64,000 bases of DNA from Peribolospora baueri (lineage: Eukaryota > Basidiomycota > Peribolosporomycetes > Peribolosporales > Peribolosporaceae): NCBI GenBank assembly GCA_029717555.1, contig JAMDHS010000009.1:291654-355653 (forward strand), written 5' to 3'. The position numbers were made by a program, and so were the translations under genes. Under the pieces are notes generated by a model. The model was not told the DNA's origin, searched no databases, and saw only the letters and a program-made list of their open reading frames with translations. Below are positions 55,684-64,000 of this stretch, piece after piece (position 1 is the stretch's first letter; each line of letters begins with the position of its first letter).

Positions 55684-58547
55684 TCAGAGCAGCCGGACGA
55701 TAGCCTGGTTTCCCTCTTCGTAGAAGGTTTCGTTGCAGTCCAGTTCGCTTGAGCCGCTTTCGTAGACGAGGCAAGCGAAGTCGACACTCTGCAGGGGCCG
55801 ATAGGCACAGCAAGACGTCAGGCAGATCGTCAGTCCTAATCAGAACAAGGGCTATACTTGACGAACGGCTTAGGGAAACAGTGTCTACCTCGTTGACGGC
55901 AAGCATCGGGTGATCTATTCCGACGCCATATGACCAAAACCAGTAGAGGATTCAGATTACTGCACAATGTAGCAGATCTCAGGCTTCTGGTAAGCCTAAA
56001 CTTACGCCAAATCCCGGGGGCATAATTGATACCTTGAGCCGTCGAGGCTACAAAGGCTCGCAACGTAGATAGATCGGGTTCATCATCTGGGAATTGGGAA
56101 TAGTGTTCGTGAAAAGAAGACACTGTGAGCACGTCTTCGATGTTCAGTTCACATGGGCCGCGTTAAACGGGGAAAGCTCACCAGGTCCGTTCAGAGCAAC
56201 AATGACCAAGTACCTCCCCACGCTCCCGTCTCGTCCCAACGGCATGAACGCTTGGCTGCTGTGCTTGTGTCTCTCAAGTACTCTGACCCTGAGCTCGGCT
56301 TGCCCGACGTGGACGAGCGGGCTGCACTTGTATACGCAGAAGTTGCTTGCACCTTCAGCACTCTCGGGATATGTGTTAATAACACTGGCAAGGTGGTGAA
56401 ACTTTTGGGCGCTGCCTTGGTTGCATTCAGTGATCTTGGTGCCTTTGGGAGCGGAATCGAGATCGGCGTAAGATTGGAGCACTTGGCCGTACGGGGCGAA
56501 GGCCTCAGGGGTGAGGGGTAGAGCTGGAACGACGGGGCCTGAGTAGGGGACAGAGGGCAAGGGAGGATCGGGGAGAGGCTTTGCAGATGGCCCTTGCGTG
56601 CCTGCAACTGAGCCAGTCGACGGCACGTCCATAGTCTCCGGAAGAGCACGGCGTCCGACGATGCGGAGTCGCTTCACACCCCCGTCTAGATCGAGGAGAA
56701 TAGCAAGAATGGACCCATTGAGCGACCCTAAGGTCTTACCGTTCCGTACTTGGAATCTAGGAGCGCTCACCGGGCCATATGGTCATTTTGACGTGAGTGT
56801 AGGCGGTGCCATGGACGTTTTCTAGCTGGAAGAAGTGTTGCCTGTGGGGGCCAAGTTTGGTGCGGGGGAGGATTTGTGTCCACGTCGCCGTTTCTGGTGG
56901 CACGTCCTAAGGGAAGGGCATTCCGCACCGCCATGAGGACGCCGCAGTTGACAACGGACTTCGATATACACTTGGTGTTACAGCTAGCTTTCTCACCTCT
57001 TCGCTTTCGGCCGCATGTAGTTCGACAGTGTCCGGGAAGTTACCTTTGAAGTGAGCTGTATCAATCCTTCCGGTAGGGAGGATTAGGATACCGAGCCGTG
57101 CGTCAGCAGCGGAGGTCATCAGACGCTCGGGGTGTCCAGCGCACTTACTCAGCATATTCCAGAAGGCCCGCATGACCACTTGGCGGGAAGATAAAGAGTC
57201 ATGCAAGGTCATATCAGGCTCTAGTCAAGGGGGGTTGGAACGTGTCCAGGAGATAAAAAAAATTCGCACGCACAGGTTGATGATCACCCAATCCCTGTGC
57301 CCTGGCTGCCGACTACGTCTTGTCTCCCAGCCATCGCCCATGTCCTTGCCGCGACCAGGTAGAATGAGGTTGCTACCAACGCCGAAATGCTGGTCGCTAG
57401 TGAATGTCACTCGTCCGCCAGAGAATACGTGGGCGAGGTCGAAGGACGTTGAAGGCGAAGGGAAGAGAGGAGAGACAACGCCGTAGACACGGAAGCGAGC
57501 CTGAAGGAGTCAGGCAATGAGGAGGAGGTCCTGAGCGAGTCGTGCCAGCGCCAGTGAACCTGATGCTGATGACAGGACAGCTCACTATGCCACCATCGGG
57601 GTACATAGACAACTTGATGTGCGTGTACGTTTGCTCAGTCTTCGGGATGGTGAAGAGGTGGCGAGAAGACGGGCCTAAAGGGACACGTGGCAGAAGTTGT
57701 TCCCACTACAAGCACCATCCAGTCAAGTAAAGATGAAGATGAAATCGAGCGGGGATGTAAGGATTAGCCTAGGCGGGAGACCCCAAACCGGCACTCACCT
57801 GCTCGTCCGACTCTGCCGGACTCGCGCCCTTGCTGTCGTCAAAAAGCGCGTGCACGCTCGCTTCTGGTGCCTCATTGCCGTTGAAATTGGCCGTGTCGAT
57901 GTCGAAACCAACGAGGAAGGCGGACGGCGCTCCGAGGCGGAGAATAGCCCTGCATCATCAGGCAAGGTAAAGGTAAATAATGAGCGGGTGTCGGACTGGG
58001 ACATTGGCAGGCTGGGACAGCGAGCCGAGGGTTAATATTGCTCACCAGTCATGCGTCGGATTGTGCCTCCTCGACTCCCAGCCGTCGAAGAGAGCGCCCT
58101 TGGGCCCAAACTGGCCCTTCAAACTGGGCGCAGGCTGCCAGAGGGAACGGGAAAAGGAAGGAAGTAAGCAACAATTGGAGGTTCCAACATGAGGAATAAT
58201 GGGGAGAAGATAAATGTAAATGCTCACGCCGACTTTGAGAAGGTTGGAGGCCTCGGCGAAAAACTCATCGGACACATCGAGGATACGGCCTCCGAGGGCG
58301 CTCGAAGAAACCTCTGTTGGGGACATGCGAATGGACGGCTCAGTGGTCATGACGTGTAAGTGGCCCATCAACATACTTGCCTTCCCCTGCCCAAACTCTC
58401 CTCTCCTCTCCGGTGGAAGGGATGAGCATGGATTGACAACGCTGATAGTTGTCGGCGATGTCGCGTGACCTGGCCCTCACCCACGTAGTTCCCCCCGAAG
58501 ACTTGCTCGAAGTCGGAAGTCGGCACAGCGGCGTACGAGGCGACCAT
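55684..58547 (-). CDS. allantoicase fused to ureidoglycolate lyase
   Basis: Thirteen exons (58547-58481, 58313-58228, 58134-58046, 57949-57799, 57705-57586, 57500-57274, 57178-57149, 57066-56997, 56906-56771, 56685-56182, 56086-56006, 55914-55889, 55788-55684) give 563 residues in one frame. Residues 1 to about 340 are allantoicase, with both internal repeats: [54 protein letters not shown]; then [30 protein letters not shown] and [13 protein letters not shown]. After a Pro-rich linker, ureidoglycolate lyase begins at [18 protein letters not shown] and includes [43 protein letters not shown] and DFACLVYES. Together they convert allantoate to ureidoglycolate plus urea, then to glyoxylate plus urea. 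In budding yeast these are separate genes (DAL2, DAL3). No internal stop or promoter-sized gap separates the parts. Confidence 0.9.
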
Positions 58548-58977
58548 TGCGGTCGTCGGCAACACTAAGGCGGTGGAAAGGCAAAAGATGGAGTAAAGGG
58601 AAGAGAAGGGTGCGAGATGCGATGCGTTTCGAGAGGAGAGGCAGCGATAGATAAGCCAAGGCTCAACCGCCGGCGTCTCGGGACAGCCGAGCCTGGGCGC
58701 CCGCCGTCCCTCGCCGCAGTCAGGGTCGGCATATCGGCCTATCGGCGCTTCGGTCATCTTCGGCCCGCTGCCCCGCTTCTTGCACGGTACAATCGTACGG
58801 ACGTCCGAAACTAAAGCCTATCTTCCCCACTATCTTTACCCTCTCCCCTCTTCTCCACCTCTTCCGCAACCGACGCCGTCCTTCTTCGTCCGTTTCTTTG
58901 CTCTCTCTTCTCATCACCCTCCTCCACGCTAACCGAAGTCCCCTATATCCTTGTCATCGCCTCTCCTCCTATCGTCC
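58548..58977. promoter_or_regulatory. divergent promoter with GATAGATAAG
   Basis: A 430-base gap between the start codons of the allantoicase fusion (leftward) and gamma-glutamyltransferase (rightward). GATAGATAAG at 58646-58655 contains two overlapping GATA cores, about 100 bases upstream of the allantoicase ATG. GATA factors of the AreA/Gln3 class bind such sites under nitrogen limitation. The right half is C/T-rich (many CTCTTC units), as expected before the gamma-glutamyltransferase ATG. Confidence 0.5.
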
Positions 58978-61900
58978 ATGACTTCCCCGAACCTCTCCCG
59001 CGCCCCATTCGACTGGTCCAAGGTCTTCCCTTCGGCAGCCGATTCGACTTTCGCTCGCTTCGCCAGCCGTAGGTCCGTTGTCTACGGTACCAAGGGCGTC
59101 GTTGCTTGCTCTCAGCCCCTGGCCGCTCAGGCTGGCCTTGAAGTGTTGGGAAAGGGAGGAAATGCCGGTGAGCGCTTGTGTTGCGCTAGTGTCAGTGCGG
59201 AGCGCATGGGCATGGAGAAGGACGACTGACCACTCACATTATCTGATCTTTGTCTTTCTCCTTTGCTCGTCACTCGCCCTGCAGCTGATGCAGCCGTGGC
59301 TGTGGCCGCAGCCTTGAACGTGACCGAGCCGTCCTGCACTGGCATCGGTGGGGACATGTTCTGTCTTTTCTACGACGCCTCAACCCGTCGCGTACGTGCG
59401 CTCAACGGCTCTGGAAGGGCTCCTCGCACGCTCTCCCTTGCAAAGGCTAGAGATCTGGGCATCAATGGCAGGGAAATTCCGCTCACTAACATCAATAGCG
59501 TCACCGTCCCTGGAGCCGCTGCGGGATGGTGTGATACGGTCGAGTGGTTGGGGAGTGGCAAGGTCGGCATGCAGGAAGTGCTGGCACCAGCGATTCGTTT
59601 GGCTGAGGAAGGGTGATTGTCAGAGTTCCTTGTTGTCTCTGCATTTATTTCTTGAACGACCTGGACAAGTTATGCTCAGTTCTTACTTGTTCACCTCTTC
59701 CCTTTGGCTTCCTCTATGAAGGTATCCTTGCCATGAGGTAAATTCCTTCGCAGTGAGTACAACTTTTGTCTTTGTGTAGAGGAAACTTTTTATGGGGCAT
59801 CCAGTTCTAACGTCCTCTACCTCATACTTTTTCCCCGTCCTCCAGTGGCAGCGCAGCGAAAACCTCATCCGCGAGGCCTCTCCCGATGGAACGGCCATGC
59901 TCCCAGTCAATGGCAGGGCGCCAAGGCCGGGGGAGCTTGTTCGTCTTCCGGACCTGGCCAAGACTTTTCGCGAGCTGGTTGCCAAGGGAAAGAAAGGATT
60001 TTATGAGGGCCGAGTTGCGGAGGCCATTGTTGAACGTGAGTCAGGAGGAATCATCTGGGATACTTTGGCGAAGTGCTTGTTGGTTTTTTTTAGGACGCAC
60101 GTCGTATTGCCATCCTGACGTTTTCTTGTCGACAATCTTAAGTTATCAAATCCAAAGGTGGAGTTATGGAGCTTTCGGATCTCGCTGAACACACTACCGA
60201 GGAGGTCGAACCCATTAGCTACATCTACGGACACGTACCTGACAAGGAGCCTGGTGTTACCGTTTACGAGTGTCCTCCGAATGTAAGTCGTTCTTCGCTT
60301 TGGTAGTATCAGTTTGGCATTGTAGTTGTGTCCTTTCGCACTTCTTGTCTGACACTCCCAGTCCAATTGTTTTCTACTTCCATGCTCACCTCCGGCTCGG
60401 TTGAAACTGCATTGCCGTTATCGCGTTTCTCGACTCGAACTAATCCTGTAATCACATGACAGGGGCAAGGTCTCACTGCGCTCGTTGCGCTCGGCATCCT
60501 GGACGAGCTCCAGAATGAAGGACGCATTCCCGACCTCTCCACCATCGACCACAACTCGACTGCGTACTTGCACGCCCTCATTGAGACTCTTCGGTGAGCC
60601 GAGTTGAAACGGCTGTTTTGTGGTTGCTCAGCTCTGTTCAGAAAATTCCTCCCTAACCTGCCCACCCTCGGACGGCGCTTGTGTCTTCTTGTCTTCGCCC
60701 TTCTATTGCAGTCTCGCCTTCGCAGACACACGCTATTATGTTGCAGACCCCAATGTGGTGCACGTTCCGGTCAAAGAGCTGCTCTCGAAGGAGTACCTCA
60801 AGAAGAGGGCTGCTTTGTTCGATCCCAAGAAGGCCACTGCGGATGTCAAGAAGGTGCGGACACGGTCTCTTCCCCTTTGCAACTTTTTAGTGTGGAAGAG
60901 GGGGTTGTAAGACAGGATCGCTCACCTCTCGTTATTTTTTGACGATCGCCCCGCTCTCGGTCGCTTTCAATAATGTTTGTGGTCACCTTGCACAGGGCTC
61001 GCCTGTCAATACGTCTAACACCGTCTACTTCTCTGTCACCGACAAGTACGGAAATGCTTGCTCTTTCATCAACTCCAATTGTGAGTGCACGTTGCCTGCT
61101 GTCGTATCGGAGGCGACAGTCCCAAATCCAACCCGGTGCACGTCGTGGATCTTCCTTATATTCTAACTTCTTCTTGTTCTCCCTTTTTACCCGTTGAGAC
61201 GCCGGTTTTGGCACGGCTGCGATCCCTCGCTCTTGCGGCTTTACGCTTCAGAACCGAGGGTCTTGCTTCACGCTTGAAGAGGGCCATCCCAACTGCCTTG
61301 AGGGTGGCAAGAGGCCATATCATACCATCATACCCGCCATGGTTACGAAGGGCGATGAGCTCTATCTGAGTTATGGCGTCATGGGAGGTGGGTTTCTGGT
61401 CAAGGTTCTGCATAGCTGGCTGGATGCGCTGACTCCTTCTCTCGCACGCACCCCGATTCGTGTGTGTCATTTGCGCCGACATCTTCTCACCTCCCATCAT
61501 TGCAGGCTTCATGCAACCCCAAGGGCACGTTCAAGTCCTCATCAATCTCCTTCACAAGGGCTGTACTGTTCAAGAGGCCTTGGATGCACCGAGATTCTGC
61601 ATTAGTGCCGGGTTAGTGACGCATCTTACGGCCCGTCTTCTTGTTTCTCTTGCCCTGTCCGCCTTTGTTGTGTTGTTTTCCCCTCTGCGCGCTGCGCTTG
61701 GCTCTGACCTACGGATGCGAAGCCTGTTTGCCAAGTCGCCGGGGTTTTTTGGCCTCCTTGCCGAGGCTTACCCCCCTGGCACCATTATCCTTATCTCGTC
61801 ATCCAACTGGGCCCTAACTAATCTGCAGTTTTATCTCTCCGGCGCCGGTTTGATATACAGCCTTCCAGATGCAAACGATAAGAGCACAAGTACTGCTGGA

Positions 61901-62122
61901 GATATCAACAGCGAACTGATGCTGGAAGAGGGCATCGCGCCTGATGTCGTCGAGGAGCTAGCCAAGATGGGACACCAAGTCAAGCTTGTCAAGGGACATG
62001 GAAGGGGTGTCTTCGGGAGGGGTCAGATGATCATGAACATTGCTGATAAGGCTACCGGAAAAAGGGTGTGGGCGGCCGGAAGCGATCAGAGGATTGACGG
62101 GCACGCTGTAGCGGAGATTTGA
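58978..62122 (+). CDS. gamma-glutamyltransferase-family Ntn hydrolase
   Basis: Eleven exons (58978-59167, 59285-59612, 59722-59752, 59846-60035, 60143-60282, 60463-60593, 60712-60853, 60996-61080, 61199-61387, 61506-61611, 61861-62122) give 597 residues. Hallmarks are [66 protein letters not shown], and the autocleavage threonine region [18 protein letters not shown] (N-T-x-x-F-like, T starts the small subunit). [15 protein letters not shown] is also conserved. There is no signal peptide or membrane anchor, so it is probably the cytosolic branch close to bacterial YwrD and oxamate amidohydrolase rather than the secreted glutathione enzyme. It is the last host gene before the telomere. The final intron (61612-61860) is 249 bases, the longest in the gene. 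Confidence 0.9.
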
Positions 62123-62332
62123 GCAGCGGGCAGCCATGGCGCCGACAGTGAAGGGGATTGTGCAGTAGAGGCAGTGGACAAACAAAAGTGGAAATGGATG
62201 TAACGCCATACCAAGCGGCACGGAGGTGGAAGTCTGCTCCGTTCTCCTCGTCGCTCGAGTGAGAACGAGTGACTGTACATGGCCATGTCGTCGCCCGTCC
62301 CGAGTGTGTGCCGTGCCTTCTTTTTGTCTTCC
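62123..62332. other. short host flank before the retroelement
   Basis: About 210 bases, the gamma-glutamyltransferase 3' UTR. CTTCC at 62328-62332 abuts the LTR and would be the left copy of a 5-base target duplication; the right copy is lost. Confidence 0.4.
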
Positions 62333-62601
62333 TGTCATGAACGCCGCCTCCGATCCGAGATGACACGACTGCCTTGCGCCGATGCATGTATATATAGGGG
62401 GCCCGACAGGGCCTCCACCTCTCCTTTCCCCAAGCTAGAGATACTTTTGTCACCACTCAGGTTCTTGAGTCTTGTCCTGCCTCTCTGCTTCCTTGCTGCC
62501 TTTCCTCCTCCTGTCTCGGTTCGGTGTCGACTCCTGGTGCAACCCCTTCTGTTCCTCCTGCCTTGCCACCCGACGACCTGAGTAGGGAGCAATCCCTGAC
62601 A
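62333..62601 (+). repeat. 5' LTR of the truncated element
   Basis: About 269 bases bounded by TGTCA and TGACA, a perfect 5-base inverted repeat with the TG...CA ends of LTRs. A TATATATAGGGG box near 62391 marks the element's promoter. With only one copy present, the right boundary rests on the inverted repeat and on the leader plus gag that follow. Confidence 0.7.
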
Positions 62602-62644
62602 TTATCTCTAGCTTCTTAGTACCCCGAGTCGACTCTCCAGCGCC
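62602..62644 (+). other. leader between LTR and gag
   Basis: 43 bases starting TTATCTCTAGCTTC. The primer-binding site should begin here, but I could not match it to a tRNA 3' end by eye. Confidence 0.3.
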
Positions 62645-63315
62645 ATGGACAACCAAGAAGACATCATCAACCAACTCAAGCGGGAAATCAGCGAGTTACG
62701 GGCCGCCCAGCAAGACATGCCCAGAGACTTCAGTCCCAGCATACCCAAGCCACCCGCCAAGAGCCTCGGCGACCTCATGGGCCCTCCCCCCGAGTTCGAT
62801 GGCAAGGACCGTGACTCCTGCCGCACTTTCCTCTCCCAAGTCAACCTCTTTATGGCCGCCAACCCCGAGCTCTTCAACAACGACCATGCCAAAGTGATGT
62901 ACACCATTTCACGCCTCCGTGGTCGAGCCTACCAATGGGTCGAGCCCCATCTCCTTAGAAGCGACAACCCCACCCTTTCCAGCTATCAAACCTTCACTGA
63001 GGAGCTGATCAAGAATCTCGGCGATCCGAACCGCGAGTACACTGCTATCCGGCAGTTAAAGGCACTCCGACAGACAGGCTCAGTCTCCAGCTATGCCACC
63101 CGGTTCCTCCAGCTCGCCTCCTTCATTGACTGAAATGATAGCGCCCTCCGGTACCAATTCTACGACAATCTTAAGCCTGAAACCCAGGACTCTCTGGCCT
63201 TGTCCGCGGAAAAGCCAAAGGACCTCCAAGAGCTCATTGACGTGGCAACCAGGCTCGACAACAGGAATCACGACCTCGACCAGAGAAGGAACCCAAAGGT
63301 TAGGGTTAGGTTTTA
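62645..63315 (+). pseudogene. retrotransposon gag, nonsense-mutated and truncated
   Basis: The reading frame starts MDNQEDIINQLKREISELR, a coiled-coil start usual in fungal Ty3 gag, and contains the retrotransposon gag core: PPEFDGKDRDSCRTFLSQVN, YTISRLRGRAYQWVEPHLL, FTEELIKNLGDPNREYTA and SSYATRFLQLASFID. A TGA stop at 63131-63133 interrupts it, but the same frame continues NDSALRYQFYDNLKPETQD and DLQELIDVATRLDNR. The continuing homology implies a single-base change (TGG Trp to TGA). After QRRNPK the frame runs into telomeric repeats, encoding V-R-V-R-F and a stop. The zinc knuckle and everything 3' are absent. Confidence 0.85.
63298..63310 (+). repeat. interstitial telomeric tract
   Basis: GGTTAGGGTTAGG, just over two TTAGGG units in the same orientation as the terminal array. 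It lies exactly where gag homology ends and where the next subtelomeric segment begins. Confidence 0.85.
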
Positions 63316-63905
63316 AGAGTGTTATTCTACTGTTCCCACTTAAGAGTTGCGTGTGTTAACTACAGGACGAGAGGGGATTAAGCGAGAAGAGTTGGGCGAG
63401 AGAGCTAGAAGGAGTGGGTGAGAGAGGGGGAGGGAGTGGGTCGAGAGAGCGAGATGGACGGGGCGAGAGAGAGTGAGGGAGAGTGGAGCGATGGTTATGT
63501 TGGCAGGGTCTGGGTATGTGGGAGTGATGTGAAGGGAGATATTCCGTCTGGCACGGGCGAAATCCTTGGAAGGTCTGGCAGGCCCAGTTGTGCGCCAATC
63601 ATGTTGAGTAGGTGAAGGCCTATCGGTCGATATTTGGTGCGGTTGAGGAGGAAATCGAGCATTGTGTATCCCTTGCGGCCGTTTATTGCTCGATTGAAAT
63701 CTCGTTGCAGTTGCGCGTTGTGGCGTTGACTGTGATCATTCGTCGTTTGTATGATCATGTCCTGGAAGCATGTGTCGACATGGGTTCGGCGGAATGTTGC
63801 GCCGCAGCAACATGTTTTACCCAAGCCGAAGGTCCCCTTGCGCCATCGGAGTGCCAGCTGACGTTGCTGTCGATCCTTGATGAGCAAGCACCTGTCGGAG
63901 TCCTC
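63311..63905 (-). mobile_element. possible 5'-truncated non-LTR element between telomeric tracts
   Basis: About 595 bases flanked on both sides by TTAGGG sequence. Read on the minus strand it starts directly at the telomere, carries the end of an open frame (63905-63495), and then about 180 bases of purine/pyrimidine-skewed non-coding sequence before the interstitial tract. That is how a 5'-truncated LINE inserted into telomeric DNA would look, with its 3' end toward the chromosome interior. A unique subtelomeric fragment remains possible. Confidence 0.4.
63495..63905 (-). pseudogene. C-terminal fragment of a protein with CCHC-like finger, LINE ORF-like
   Basis: The frame is open from the first base next to the telomere (P-E-D-S-D-R-C-L-L-I-K) to the stop at 63495, with no start of its own. 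It contains LALRWRKGTFGLGKTCCCG then ATFRRTHVDTC, a C-x-C-x(8)-H-x3-C arrangement of the kind seen after the reverse transcriptase domain of fungal non-LTR elements, followed by RAINGRKGYTMLDFLLNR. No catalytic reverse transcriptase motif is inside the fragment, so the assignment is by resemblance only. Confidence 0.4.
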
Positions 63906-64000
63906 GGGTTAGGGTTAGGGTTAGGGTTAGGGTTAGGGTTAGGGTTAGGGTTAGGGTTAGGGTTAGGGTTAGGGTTAGGGTTAGGGTTAGGGTTAGGGTT
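63906..64000 (+). repeat. telomere, (TTAGGG)n
   Basis: Ninety-five bases of perfect TTAGGG repeats, about 16 units, running to the end of the window with the G-rich strand toward the right. This is a chromosome end, not an internal tract, because nothing follows. Confidence 0.95.

Larger units (their letters stand above)
62333..63297 (+). mobile_element. truncated Ty3/gypsy-type LTR retrotransposon
   Basis: One LTR, a short leader and the 5' part of gag, cut off at a telomeric tract at 63298. Nothing of protease, reverse transcriptase, integrase or the 3' LTR remains, so the copy is dead. Structural parts are listed separately. Confidence 0.8.

Noticed and set aside
58368-58480. Extra allantoicase exon beginning near 58450
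   Set aside because: No in-frame link. The donor G|GTGAGG at 58480 and acceptor at 58314 give the conserved N-terminus without it.
1-64000. CRISPR array, bacterial operon or prophage
   Set aside because: Spliceosomal introns, a tRNA intron, COPI, NDUFA4 and telomeric TTAGGG show a eukaryotic chromosome. No spaced direct repeats were seen.

Overview
The window is the end of a fungal chromosome. The right edge (63906-64000) is an uninterrupted TTAGGG array, so the sequence runs into a telomere. The host is almost certainly a basidiomycete: nearly every gene is cut into many short exons by introns of about 50-250 bases with GTGAGT-like donors, genes sit close together on both strands, and the DNA is moderately GC-rich. 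I cannot place it below subphylum. All gene models were spliced by hand from reading frame, splice consensus and family motifs; most close to an exact multiple of three, but single boundaries may be off by a few bases.

Layout. 1-12 kb: start of eIF2D/TMA64 (-), a small conserved fungal protein (-), coatomer epsilon (+), a PARP-type zinc-finger/AT-hook protein (+), NDUFA4-like respiratory subunit (-), a Gfo/Idh/MocA dehydrogenase (+), nitronate monooxygenase (+). 12-28 kb: CNNM/MAM3 (-), an unrecognised protein (-), a NiCoT nickel/cobalt transporter with an apparent 2-base exon (+), a STIMATE-family membrane protein (-), an F-box protein (-), an alpha/beta hydrolase (+). 28-38 kb: an intron-containing tRNA-Val(CAC), a nitrilase (+), a 34-residue metallothionein (-), CAF16 ABC ATPase (-), peroxisomal thiolase with PTS2 (-), a Dap1-like haem protein (+), then 1 kb with no secure gene. 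38-62 kb: a 21-exon vacuolar alpha-mannosidase (-), a Rieske-AIF flavoprotein (-), TspO (+), an RMD1/RMND1 protein (-), a gephyrin-type molybdenum cofactor enzyme (-), an allantoicase-ureidoglycolate lyase fusion (-), and gamma-glutamyltransferase (+). 62.3-64 kb: a broken Ty3-type retrotransposon, a two-repeat telomeric tract, a 5'-truncated element with LINE-like protein features, and the telomere.

How genes connect. Three genes touch purine nitrogen recovery: gephyrin makes the molybdenum cofactor that xanthine dehydrogenase needs, the fusion enzyme does the allantoate and ureidoglycolate steps that release urea, and a NiCoT transporter can supply nickel for urease. The fusion gene shares a promoter containing GATAGATAAG with gamma-glutamyltransferase, which fits GATA-factor nitrogen control. 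Metal handling recurs (NiCoT, MAM3, metallothionein, a His-rich gephyrin linker), but that may be coincidence.

The least ordinary parts are the layered telomere junction, the 2-base exon, the allantoicase-ureidoglycolate lyase fusion, and the very small metallothionein gene. I found no CRISPR array, rRNA or viral genome.
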